Below, one piece after another: positions 1 through 7,912 of a DNA stretch of 64,000 nt. The position numbers and the translations under genes are program-made. The stretch lies in NCBI RefSeq assembly GCF_001544795.2, contig NZ_FCOI02000028.1:1-64000 (forward strand). Direction: 5' to 3'. The notes under the pieces are model-generated. The model was not told where the DNA came from. It saw only the letters and a list, made by a program, of their open reading frames with translations, and did not search any database. Origin of the DNA: Caballeronia temeraria. Lineage in GTDB: Bacteria > Pseudomonadota > Gammaproteobacteria > Burkholderiales > Burkholderiaceae. Position 1 is the first letter of the stretch. The number at the start of each line of letters is the position of its first letter.

Positions 1-24
1 TTATGCCCCCAAGTCGTTGATTTG

Positions 25-516
25 CTAATAGTACTCCTCAACGTCACTATGAGCTGGGGTTTTGCAGAGGTTCCTTAGCAGGGTTGTGACTTTCTCGAGG
101 CCGCGTAGGGTACCCAACTCAAACTCGCGACATCGGAAGTGCGCTTCCATCAACCGACAAATTGATTCCCATTCTGCTGTCGAGACTCGCGAATGAATGC
201 CTCGGTCTGCGATGATTTCAACGTCGCGGTCCGCCAATAAGACATAGATGAGAACCCCGTTGTTGTGCTCCGTGTCCCACACCCGAAGCAGAGAAAACAC
301 GTCAATTGCGCGTTCGCGCGCAGTCAATCCATCGAAAAGGGCGACACTGTGCAGCGCGCCTTCGACAACGAACCTAACCTGGCCAACATGGGCATCGTGA
401 CTCTCTCGAATGGCTTTTTCGATGGCCGATAGGATACGAGGTGGGAATGCCGCCTTGACCCGCCAATGGGTCATCATCAGATGCCGAACGATGCGCTTCA
501 GGTTCACAGCTACCAT
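25..516 (-). CDS. TPM domain protein, cytoplasmic form
   Basis: A 163-residue protein of the TPM (YgcG/TLP18.3/Psb32/MOLO-1) family without signal peptide or membrane segment. The core with the VLIYVLLADRDVEIIADRGIH stretch at about residues 88-108 is typical of the family. It overlaps the end of the preceding TPM gene by 7 bases and closes a lemA-TPM-TPM operon read leftward. The ATG at 516 lies directly against a GGGGAG motif, which is too close for a good ribosome site; a GTG three codons on (507) has better spacing and may be the true start. Molecular function is unknown; LemA/TPM pairs are common in bacteria and are thought to act at the envelope. Confidence 0.8.
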   Translation of the reverse strand: MVAVNLKRIVRHLMMTHWRVKAAFPPRILSAIEKAIRESHDAHVGQVRFVVEGALHSVALFDGLTARERAIDVFSLLRVWDTEHNNGVLIYVLLADRDVEIIADRGIHSRVSTAEWESICRLMEAHFRCREFELGTLRGLEKVTTLLRNLCKTPAHSDVEEYY

Positions 517-1367
517 CTCCCCGAGGCGCCACCGCCACCAAAGCCGCCTCCACCACCTCTGAAAATATCGCTATTCGAGCGGCCGCCAGGCCCGCCTGAA
601 CGGCCTCCGATGTATCGCCCACCCGCGAATGCCCCCAAGCCGCCGCCTACAAGGGTGAATACGAGGGCGATTCCTCCTGCGACGATGGCAACGAAGATGG
701 CGCCAGAGAGCACCCACGCCAGAATGCCGATGATTCCGCCGGTCACAACGGCGCCGGTCAACCGACCGAGCAAGACGCGCAACAATCCTCCAGCAACGAT
801 TGCCATCACGAACAACACCGGCAGTAGCCGCCCAATGCCATCGGATTCGCCTCGACTTCGTGATGGTGCGGGGAGCGGTTCTCCGTTGGCGACACGGATA
901 ATACTGTCAACGCCAGCGGAAACGCCGCCATAGAAGTCACCCTGCTTGAACCTGGGGACAATCACTTCACGGATAATCCGGCTACTGGTCGCATCGTTCA
1001 GTGCGCCTTCGAGACCGTATCCGACCTCGATGCGCAGCGTGCGGTCGTTCTTCGCGACAATCAGCAGCGCCCCGTCATCAATCTTTTGCCGCCCGAGCTT
1101 CCATTGGTCCACCACGCGCATCGAATACTGCTCGATTGTCTCGGGCTGTGTGGTGGGGACAATTAGCACCGAAATCTGCGTCCCCTTGCGAGCCTCGAAG
1201 TCCTTGAGAGTTTGCTCGAGTGCAGAACGCTGCTCGCTCGTTAGTGTTCCAGTCTCGTCCGTCACGCGGGCGGTCAATGACGGGATGGGTGCTTCGGCAC
1301 GTACGCCGCCATTGGCGAAGGCAAACGCCGCCACGAGCAACGCGAACAGTCGGCGCATGAAGGTCAA
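510..1367 (-). CDS. TPM domain membrane protein (YgcG family)
   Basis: Secreted and membrane-anchored TPM family protein of 285 residues. It has an N-terminal signal peptide (cleavage likely after VRA, about residue 24), a TPM domain at about 30-155, hydrophobic segments at about 180-245, and a Gly/Ser-rich tail ending in a phenylalanine-glycine run, as in YgcG. The first codon taken here is a TTG, seven bases after a GGAG and overlapping the lemA stop by four bases; an ATG three codons later (1358) is the alternative. It sits between lemA and a second, soluble TPM gene, so the three are probably co-expressed. Function is unknown; an envelope role with LemA is an inference from gene order. 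Confidence 0.85.
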   Translation of the reverse strand: MTFMRRLFALLVAAFAFANGGVRAEAPIPSLTARVTDETGTLTSEQRSALEQTLKDFEARKGTQISVLIVPTTQPETIEQYSMRVVDQWKLGRQKIDDGALLIVAKNDRTLRIEVGYGLEGALNDATSSRIIREVIVPRFKQGDFYGGVSAGVDSIIRVANGEPLPAPSRSRGESDGIGRLLPVLFVMAIVAGGLLRVLLGRLTGAVVTGGIIGILAWVLSGAIFVAIVAGGIALVFTLVGGGLGAFAGGRYIGGRSGGPGGRSNSDIFRGGGGGFGGGGASGRW

Positions 1368-2020
1368 TTGTTTGCTCCGCCCGCCGATGCAGGTGCCGCG
1401 CCAAAATCGACTCGCGGCGGCTTCGAAATCTCCTCTTCATTGGCAACTGAGAAGTTCGGCTTTTCCTGATAGCCAAACGCCTTTGCCGTCAGATTGCTCG
1501 GGAACGACCTGACCGTGGAGTTGTACTGCTGCACGGCTCTGATGTAGCGAGTGCGCGCGACCGCAATGCGGTTCTCCGTGCCTTCGAGTTGGGCCTGCAA
1601 ATCCCTGAAGTTCGCGTCGGACTTCAGCTGCGGGTAGTTTTCCGATACCACGAGCAGACGGGAAAGGGACGAGGTGAGCTGGCCCTGTGCCGATTCGAAT
1701 TTAGCAAACGCCTGTGGGTCGGACAGCAGGTCCGGTGTCGCGCGGATGGCGCCAACCTGAGCTCTGGCCTCGGTCACCTTCAACAGAACTTCCTTTTCCT
1801 GATTAGCGTACCCCTTCACGGTATTGACGAGATTCGGCACAAGGTCGGCGCGACGCTGGTACTGGTTCAAGACTTCCGACCAGCTTGCCTTGACCTGCTC
1901 GTCCTCTGCCTGGATAGCGTTGTATCCGCAGCCAGTGAGTATCAGTGCGGTTACAAAGAGGAGGAACCCCGTGAGTATGCGAAGCGTTCTACCGCGCCCG
2001 TCAGTTGGCTGGTCATACAT
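1364..2020 (-). CDS. lemA: LemA family lipoprotein
   Basis: A 218-residue LemA family protein. The N-terminus carries a hydrophobic segment and a lipobox (LTGC, about residues 28-31), so it is probably a lipoprotein. The rest is the helical LemA domain with the typical NxYQRRADLVPNLVNTVKGY region and an ENYPQLKSDANFRDLQAQLEGTENRI-type motif in its middle. It is the first gene of a leftward operon with two TPM-domain genes, overlapping the next by four bases. It faces a rightward copper-type operon across a 264-base intergenic region that holds two FNR-like palindromes. LemA function is not established. Confidence 0.9.
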   Translation of the reverse strand: MYDQPTDGRGRTLRILTGFLLFVTALILTGCGYNAIQAEDEQVKASWSEVLNQYQRRADLVPNLVNTVKGYANQEKEVLLKVTEARAQVGAIRATPDLLSDPQAFAKFESAQGQLTSSLSRLLVVSENYPQLKSDANFRDLQAQLEGTENRIAVARTRYIRAVQQYNSTVRSFPSNLTAKAFGYQEKPNFSVANEEEISKPPRVDFGAAPASAGGANN

Positions 2021-2106
2021 TCATGGCCTCCACGTCGCCCAGTACCTTTTTCCAAGTGATTTACCCAAAAGGCGCCTTCATGCTATCGCGCAGTTGCATC
2101 CCCTTA

Positions 2107-2120
2107 TTGACGTAAGTCAA
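2107..2120. promoter_or_regulatory. FNR/ANR-like palindrome 1
   Basis: TTGA-N6-TCAA, matching the outer half-sites of the FNR/CRP-family box (TTGAT-N4-ATCAA). It lies 87 bases upstream of lemA in the divergent intergenic region. A second site of the same form is about 100 bases to the right. Regulator identity is inferred. Confidence 0.4.
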
Positions 2121-2208
2121 CCCTGGTTGCGTTTGAAGCGCATACGTGCGCGACGAGCGATAGCTAACCACCTCGCCCGCAGGAGCTCGAGCCCTTTCTC
2201 TGCCCCGG

Positions 2209-2222
2209 TTGAGCTAGGTCAA
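2209..2222. promoter_or_regulatory. FNR/ANR-like palindrome 2
   Basis: TTGAGCTAGGTCAA, again TTGA-N6-TCAA, 62 bases before the start of the Met-rich protein gene. Its position suits control of the rightward copper-type operon by an FNR/ANR-like activator. Inferred from motif form only. Confidence 0.45.
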
Positions 2223-2284
2223 GGAACACCGGTCCGCCGGCGATAAAGTTGGACATCACTCTCGCTTGAGCACCAGAGGAAACG

Positions 2285-2716
2285 ATGATTTTGCTCAAAA
2301 GACTCGTAATCGCCACCGTAATTCTCGGCGTCTGCCGCGTTGGAACCGGTCTGGCTGCCGAGCAGACGACCGGCGACGCGGACCACAAGGCGCATCACCC
2401 GACTGCAACCAAGCCCGTCGCGAAATCCAGCAAGACACAACGACAAATCGACGAACAGATGAAGCAGATGCAGGCAATGCACGAAAAGATGATGGACGCC
2501 AAGACGCCCGAGCAACGTGCGGCACTGATGGACGAACAGATGAAATCCATGCAGAGCAGCATGCACATGATGGATATGATGAAGCGGGACTCGGAGGCTA
2601 TGCCTATGTCGGCAGATGCTCACCAAATGATGGTGAAACGTATGGACATGATGCAGATGATGATGCAGGCAATGATGGACCGTCAGTCCGCGCAGGGCCA
2701 GACACCTGGCAAGTAA
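2285..2716 (+). CDS. Met-rich periplasmic protein, likely copper-linked
   Basis: A 143-residue protein with a signal peptide (residues 1-25, cleaved near GLAAEQ). The mature part is helical and very rich in methionine (MKQMQAMHEKMMDAK and a second MDMMQMMMQAMMD run) with scattered histidines. Clusters of Met and His are typical of periplasmic Cu(I)-binding proteins, but no named domain was recognised. The start follows a GAGG ribosome site. It leads an operon of DUF2933, a methyltransferase-like membrane protein and a CopA-type ATPase, which supports a role in copper handling. That role is inferred, not shown. Confidence 0.75.
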   Translation: MILLKRLVIATVILGVCRVGTGLAAEQTTGDADHKAHHPTATKPVAKSSKTQRQIDEQMKQMQAMHEKMMDAKTPEQRAALMDEQMKSMQSSMHMMDMMKRDSEAMPMSADAHQMMVKRMDMMQMMMQAMMDRQSAQGQTPGK

Positions 2717-2740
2717 CGAAAACGCTCAATGGAGACGGCG

Positions 2741-2995
2741 ATGAATGACGCCCCGCTTGCTTCACGCCCATTCTGGAAATCTCGTTCAGCTGTTGGGATG
2801 CTGGTGTTCGCCGCAATCGCAGTGTTTCTGCTGTTCTCGGAGCATCGTGCACACTTTCTCGGCGTGTTGCCTTATCTGCTGCTGCTTTCCTGTCCGCTGA
2901 TGCATCTCTTCATGCACCACCACGGTCACGGGCATAGACATAACCAACCAGAAAGCAGCGAGCAGTTGCCGAAATCAGGAGGCAATCGTGACTAA
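2741..2995 (+). CDS. DUF2933 domain small membrane protein
   Basis: A small protein with two hydrophobic segments (about residues 14-31 and 36-53 counted from the start chosen here) and a His-rich stretch (MHLFMHHHGHGHRH) near the C-terminus, as in the DUF2933 family often found in copper and heavy-metal islands. The ATG at 2741 is preceded by GGAG at proper spacing; an upstream in-frame ATG (2729) overlaps that site and is less likely. Its last codons overlap the next gene by eight bases, so translation is probably coupled. The histidines suggest metal binding, but function is unknown. Confidence 0.8.
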   Translation: MNDAPLASRPFWKSRSAVGMLVFAAIAVFLLFSEHRAHFLGVLPYLLLLSCPLMHLFMHHHGHGHRHNQPESSEQLPKSGGNRD

Positions 2996-3644
2996 CATGG
3001 GGCCCGGCTACGGGCTGTGGAGTTTGGCCGTCATCAACTCCCTGGTTTTTATTATCTTTGCGTTTAGCTTCTTCAAGCCTGCGACAAAGCGGGACTGGCG
3101 GACCTTCGGCGGCTTTTCAGCGTTTATCGTTGCGCTCTTCGCTGAGATGTATGGATTTCCCCTCACCATCTACCTGCTGTCCGGATGGCTGCAGAACCAT
3201 TATCCACAGACGAACCTTTTCTCACACGATTCCGGCCACATCTGGTGGATGATGACTGGCCGGCACGGCGACCCGCATTTCGGCATGCCGCACATCTTGA
3301 GTATCGTCTTCATATTCGGCGGGTTCTACCTGCTGGCCACCGCCTGGCATGTCCTGTATGACGCCCAGCGAAACGGCCAACTTGCGACCACGGGCCCCTA
3401 CGCAAAGGTTCGCCATCCGCAGTACGTCGGCTTCGTGGTCATCATGTTTGGCTTTCTGCTGCAATGGCCGACGCTTGTCACGCTCCTCATGTTCCCCGTG
3501 CTGGTGTATATGTACGTGCGACTCGCGAGACAGGAAGAGCGCGACTCTGAGGCACAGTTCGGCGACGCGTGGCGCGAGTACGCAGCACGTACGCCACGCT
3601 TCATTCCGCGACTCTCACAAGACGATACGATTCACGTCCATTGA
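2988..3644 (+). CDS. isoprenylcysteine methyltransferase-like membrane protein
   Basis: A 218-residue membrane protein of the isoprenylcysteine carboxyl methyltransferase/phospholipid methyltransferase (ICMT/PEMT-like) superfamily. It has four or five membrane segments and the conserved C-terminal region TTGPYAKVRHPQYVGF followed by an acidic RQEERDSEAQFG...W..Y motif, which forms the S-adenosylmethionine site in this superfamily. The start is a GTG with an AGGAGG ribosome site five bases upstream, inside the end of the DUF2933 gene. Such genes recur beside CopA-type ATPases in Burkholderiaceae metal islands. The substrate is unknown. Confidence 0.8.
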   Translation: MTNMGPGYGLWSLAVINSLVFIIFAFSFFKPATKRDWRTFGGFSAFIVALFAEMYGFPLTIYLLSGWLQNHYPQTNLFSHDSGHIWWMMTGRHGDPHFGMPHILSIVFIFGGFYLLATAWHVLYDAQRNGQLATTGPYAKVRHPQYVGFVVIMFGFLLQWPTLVTLLMFPVLVYMYVRLARQEERDSEAQFGDAWREYAARTPRFIPRLSQDDTIHVH

Positions 3645-3662
3645 TACCGGTGGCCTGCTCCG

Positions 3663-6074
3663 ATGGTTCAATCACACACGCACGCACACGACGGCGCCCC
3701 TCATGAGAACGAGGGTGCCGTCGTGGGGCGCAGTGCTCTCCGATTGAAGGACCCGGTTTGCGGCATGCAGGTCAAAAGCGACTCGGCTCATCGCCAGACC
3801 TATCAGGGAAAAACGTACTATTTCTGCAGCAACAATTGCCGGCAAAAGTTCCAGTCGGCCCCCGACGCATACCTGCGACCGAAGACCGAAACGAAGTCGA
3901 AGACGCCAGCGCCTGAAGCTGCTACTGGCATCATTTATACCTGCCCGATGCATCCGCAGATACGGGCCACCGCGCCAGGCGCATGCCCCATATGCGGCAT
4001 GGCGCTAGAGCCACTCACCCCGGTCGTAACTGAGGAGCGAAACGTCGAGCTTGAGTCGATGTCGCGGCGCTTCTGGGTGGGGCTCGTCCTGTCGGTTCCG
4101 CTGCTGTTGATGACGATGGGCAAGATGATTTTGCCATTCGACCTCGATGCGGTATTGAACGGATTGTTTTCCGGATGGCCTCACTGGATGAAGGCTTCCT
4201 GGTCCCAGTGCATTCAAGGCGTGTTGGCGACACCGGTTGTCCTGTGGGGCGGCTGGCCGTTTCTGACGCGGGGTTGGAAATCGTTCATGACCCGGCGGTT
4301 GAACATGTTCAGCCTCATCGGACTGGGGGTAGCTGCAGCCTACATATTCAGCGTCTTCGCGCTGTTCTTTCCTGACGCGTTGCCACGCGCTTTCAGACAA
4401 GGCCATGAACTCCCGCTGTACTTCGAGGCAGCGGCAGTTATCGTTACTTTGGTACTGCTTGGCCAGGTGCTCGAACTGCGCGCGCGTTCACGCACATCAA
4501 GTGCGATTCGCGACCTGCTCAAGCTTGCACCTCATACGGCAATTCGCATTCGACACGACGGCAGCGAGGAGACGGTCCCTCTCGAAACGGTCGCCGTGGG
4601 CGATTCACTGCGCGTGAAGCCCGGCTCGAAAATCCCAGTCGACGGCGTGGTCGTCGATGGGCGTTCCAGTGTCGATGAGTCGATGATTACGGGCGAATCG
4701 ATTCCCGCTGAGAAGATTACGGGGAGCAAGGTCACCGGTGCGACGGTCAATCAGACTGGAACCTTTGTGATGCGCGCGGAAAAAATCGGCGCTGACACGC
4801 TGCTCGCGCGGATTGTGCAAATGGTCGCCGAGGCTGGCCGTTCACGCGCCCCCATACAGAACCTGACTGACCAGGTCTCAGGATGGTTCGTGCTCGCGGT
4901 CATCAGCATAGCGGTCGGCGCTTTCATCGTTTGGGCCGTCGCAGGGCCCGCTCCTGCGCTCGCAAACGCGCTGGTCGTTGCCATCAGCGTCCTTATCATT
5001 GCGTGCCCTTGCGCACTCGGCCTCGCGACGCCCGTGTCGATTATCGTGGGCGTCGGTCGGGGCGCGCAGGAAGGCGTACTCATCAAGGATGCGGAAGCGC
5101 TCGAACTGATGGAGAAGGTCGACACAGTCGTTGTCGACAAGACCGGGACGCTCACAGAAGGCAAACCACGTGTTCAGCAGGTGCTCGCCCTCAAGCCTGC
5201 TCAGGATTCGGCAGTCATCGGCTACGCGGCGAGCCTAGAGGGTGCCAGCGAGCATCCCCTTGTGCAGGCAATCACGTCCTACGCTAAGGAATCCGGTGAG
5301 AAGACCTCGCAGGTTGAAGCATTCGACTCCGTTCCTGGGAAGGGTGTGACCGGAAGAATCGATGGACACACCGTGTCATTGGGTAACGCTCGACTGATGG
5401 CAGACCTGGGCATCGATTGCGCATCGGTCGGAAATGAGACGGACAGATTGCGGGAGGCCGGGCAAACTGTAATGTACGTCGTGATAGACGGCGAGCTGGC
5501 TGGCTATCTGGGCGTTGCTGACCCGGTCAAGGGCACAACGCCGGAGGCCGTGCGCAAACTGAAAGCGTCCGGCGTGAACATTGTGATGCTGACCGGCGAC
5601 AATCAGATTACAGCGACGGCTGTTGCGAAGTCATTGGAACTCGACGATGTCAAGGCGGGCGTTCTGCCTGAGGACAAGTATCGGCACGTGCAGGAACTGC
5701 AACAACAGGGGCGCATCGTGGCGATGGCTGGCGACGGCGTCAATGATGCCCCCGCACTCGCGCAGGCGAACGTCGGCATCGCAATGGGGACCGGCACCGA
5801 CGTCGCGATGAACAGCGCTCGGATAGTGCTGGTGAAAGGTGACCTGCGCGGTATCGCCCGCGCCCGCTCGCTCAGCGTTGCGACCATGAAGAACATCAGG
5901 CAGAACCTGTTCTTCGCATTCGCCTACAACGCCATCGGCATACCGCTTGCCGCTGGCGTCCTTTATCCGTGGCTCGGCATCTTGTTAAGCCCAATTATCG
6001 CAAGCGCCGCGATGGCCTTGAGCTCGGTCTCAGTCATCGGCAATGCGCTGCGGTTACGGACTGCGCGAACATAG
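3663..6074 (+). CDS. copA: Cu(I)-type P1B ATPase with YHS domain
   Basis: An 803-residue heavy-metal P-type ATPase that would export Cu(I) or Ag(I) from the cytoplasm. In order: a His-rich N-terminus; a YHS domain (residues 28-72, DPVCGM and YFCSNNC cysteines); a heavy-metal-binding domain (91-118, YTCPMHP and CPICGM); membrane helices; the TGES actuator loop; the CPC metal site in IACPCALGLATP (about 447); the DKTGT phosphorylation site (about 491); and GDGVNDAPAL. The last helices carry the Asn-Tyr and Met-Ser-Ser residues usual for Cu(I) pumps (P1B-1). The classical HMA domain is replaced by YHS plus the metal-binding domain. It is the last gene of the copper-type operon. Confidence 0.93.
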   Translation: MVQSHTHAHDGAPHENEGAVVGRSALRLKDPVCGMQVKSDSAHRQTYQGKTYYFCSNNCRQKFQSAPDAYLRPKTETKSKTPAPEAATGIIYTCPMHPQIRATAPGACPICGMALEPLTPVVTEERNVELESMSRRFWVGLVLSVPLLLMTMGKMILPFDLDAVLNGLFSGWPHWMKASWSQCIQGVLATPVVLWGGWPFLTRGWKSFMTRRLNMFSLIGLGVAAAYIFSVFALFFPDALPRAFRQGHELPLYFEAAAVIVTLVLLGQVLELRARSRTSSAIRDLLKLAPHTAIRIRHDGSEETVPLETVAVGDSLRVKPGSKIPVDGVVVDGRSSVDESMITGESIPAEKITGSKVTGATVNQTGTFVMRAEKIGADTLLARIVQMVAEAGRSRAPIQNLTDQVSGWFVLAVISIAVGAFIVWAVAGPAPALANALVVAISVLIIACPCALGLATPVSIIVGVGRGAQEGVLIKDAEALELMEKVDTVVVDKTGTLTEGKPRVQQVLALKPAQDSAVIGYAASLEGASEHPLVQAITSYAKESGEKTSQVEAFDSVPGKGVTGRIDGHTVSLGNARLMADLGIDCASVGNETDRLREAGQTVMYVVIDGELAGYLGVADPVKGTTPEAVRKLKASGVNIVMLTGDNQITATAVAKSLELDDVKAGVLPEDKYRHVQELQQQGRIVAMAGDGVNDAPALAQANVGIAMGTGTDVAMNSARIVLVKGDLRGIARARSLSVATMKNIRQNLFFAFAYNAIGIPLAAGVLYPWLGILLSPIIASAAMALSSVSVIGNALRLRTART

Positions 6075-6158
6075 TCACGCAGCCGCAGCAGTTGTCACAG
6101 GGATAGGCATAATCGATGGCGGAAGCAAGCAGCGACGCGGTCTCGCAAGAGAGAGCGA

Positions 6159-6421
6159 TTACTTCGCCGCATGCTTAGCCTGCCACCGTTGCATGAAGGC
6201 AATCTCTTCTTTTTGCGCCTTGATGATGTTTTCGCCAGCTTCTTCAACTCGGGGTCTTTTCCGTACTTGAGTCGTACTTCCGCCATGTCAACCGCGCCCC
6301 GATTATGGGGAATCATGCGAGCGACAAAGTCTTTGTCGGCATTACCGGTATAAGGCGGTGCCTGCATCCGCTGCATCATCTTCTGGTCGGCACTTTTGAG
6401 CCCCCAACCGCCACCACCCAT
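6159..6421 (-). pseudogene. DUF305 protein gene, frameshifted and 5'-truncated
   Basis: The reading frame begins as a DUF305 (ferritin-like) protein with the motif FVARMIPHNRGAVDMAEVRLKYGKDPELKKLA. It then loses one G after the codons for LA, near 6243, so the natural frame breaks. Restoring one base gives the expected family ending (ENIIKAQKEEIAFMQRWQAKH) and a stop at 6159-6161. The usual signal peptide is missing: homology starts about at 6421, next to a repeat element. The protein would have joined the copper/silver functions of the preceding operon. Single-base loss, lack of an export signal and the adjacent repeat all point to a dead gene. Confidence 0.8.
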
Positions 6422-6496
6422 CGACCACAGCGGCGCGCACCAACCCCGAATACCCCGTACTCACCTTCCTACGTTTCAACGCGTCTTCGCAGCGTT

Positions 6497-6846
6497 CATC
6501 CTGATTTTTGAGTGATGCCCCTTGGTGAAGTTGAGCCCCGCCTTATCCTAAGCGAGGCCTTCAGACACGTTCCAAGCACCATTAAGATGCCCCTCGGAGC
6601 CAGCGTCGCCCGTCAGCCGTTCGCCTCAGGGCGCTAACTTCGCCACCCTGTCCGGTGTCTCAAGACTATCCCACAGTACCGGTTGTCCCGCGACCGCTGC
6701 CGTTGATGTCCGACCAGTCGCGCGGCTGCGCCGTGGAGCGGGCAGCACTATGTATACCGCGCAGCACGGATGATGATTTCGCATTGGAAGTGCGCACGCG
6801 GAAAACTGACCACAGGCTCTGGAGGTTTGCCTGCAAAAAACATTTC
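6497..6846. repeat. 345-bp direct repeat, copy A
   Basis: This segment matches 19522-19868 in the same orientation over its full length with scattered differences, I judge about 85% identical. It includes long identical blocks (for example around 6593-6655, and 6690-6735 with a few changes). Neither copy has an intact gene. The minus strand of copy B reads a plausible protein fragment (GDAGSEGHLKMLRYVSEG followed by KAGLNFTKGH), interrupted by a stop in copy A, so the repeat may be a decayed coding element. The two copies bracket the chromate/cobalt module. No terminal inverted repeats were found. Confidence 0.75.
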
Positions 6847-6914
6847 AGCAGACCGGCGATGAGCTCGCGAAGATGAGCGTCGAAGCGGAAAATGACAGAC
6901 CGACGTGTGCCTGA

Positions 6915-7244
6915 TGATTTTCCGAGAGAGCCGAACCTGGGTTCTGTAACCGGGTCCAACCAAAGCTTCTCGTTCGCGAAGTCGACGGACGTTATCAAAG
7001 CGGTCTCACTGACGAGCAACTGTGGGCACGCTATGACGCGTGTGAGGGCCTTGCTAGTCAGCTATCCGCGTATGCTTCGCGAAAAATTGCTAGCTCGCGT
7101 CTGTCGCAAGACGTGGCGTTGACCCGGGCCGAGAAAGGCGTGAGATTGAAAGTCGACGCTGGCGAGTGGGACCTCTCCCGACGGGAGGTTGCTTGGGTCA
7201 TGAAGCGTACGCAGCAATTGCTACTGGCTGCGGCCGACGACTAG
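6915..7244 (+). pseudogene. remnant of an unknown gene
   Basis: An open frame without a usable start codon that ends at 7242-7244. From about 6985 it reads like real protein (REVDGRYQSGLTDEQLWARY, then SQLSAYASRKIA and WDLSRREVAWVMKRTQQLL). The composition and helical pattern suggest the C-terminal part of a gene whose front was lost next to repeat copy A. I do not recognise the family. Confidence 0.4.
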
Positions 7245-7461
7245 CGAGCATACCCGCGAAATAGCCGACGCAGCATCGCGCCCTAAATGACCCAACCGCC
7301 GCTAGCTCCAGACGTCCCTCGGTGATAGCGTCCAATCGAAAGGTCGTTAGGGCCGATGTGTGCGTGGCCGTGGAGCGTCATTGCCAACTTATGCGAGTAG
7401 TTCTTCGCTTGATGAGAGAGAGTTTGAAATAGGTGGACAGCGAGCGATTGAGCACTCAAGG

Positions 7462-7824
7462 CTACTTCGGACGGACGACATGCCAAACGGTATTGAGCCC
7501 ATCGCCATGGGTATCACCAGGCTTCTTATCCATTGCGCCGTGGTAGAGGCGCTTACCTTGATAAGCCCATTGCCGCTCGCTGCTGTCAGTTGTAGATACT
7601 AGCGACAGCTTTCCCTCTGCCTTATCGTCCGGCTGAGCAATCGCCGGTGGGAAATTTCTAGCGCAATCACCTTCGCAGGATTTGGCGTCAGGTGTCCCCG
7701 TCCCGCCAAATACGTAGAGCGTCATACCGTGTTCGTCCACCAGAATTCCGTCATTCACATGAGGTGCGGTTGCGAACGCGCTAGCTGAAACGAGAAGCGG
7801 GATGACACAAACAAGAGTCTTCAC
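7462..7824 (-). CDS. COG4315-type secreted repeat protein
   Basis: A 120-residue secreted protein with a signal peptide (residues 1-19). It belongs to the COG4315 family of predicted lipoproteins or periplasmic proteins with conserved aromatic-Asp motifs. Visible family features are GILVDEHGMTLYVF near the N-terminus, a Cys pair in SCEGDCARNFPP, and a closing QWAYQGKRLYHG and GDGLNTVWHV. The start is a GTG behind an AAGGAG ribosome site. Function is unknown; these small proteins are frequent in stress and metal islands. It lies alone between decayed sequence and an MFS gene. Confidence 0.85.
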   Translation of the reverse strand: MKTLVCVIPLLVSASAFATAPHVNDGILVDEHGMTLYVFGGTGTPDAKSCEGDCARNFPPAIAQPDDKAEGKLSLVSTTDSSERQWAYQGKRLYHGAMDKKPGDTHGDGLNTVWHVVRPK

Positions 7825-7912
7825 GATAGTTCTCCTTGATGTCCTAGACCGCGACTCTGAGCATCGTGAAGTTGGAGCCCGTCAGCGTCGCTTCCGTTCG
7901 TTCGTGGTTGGG

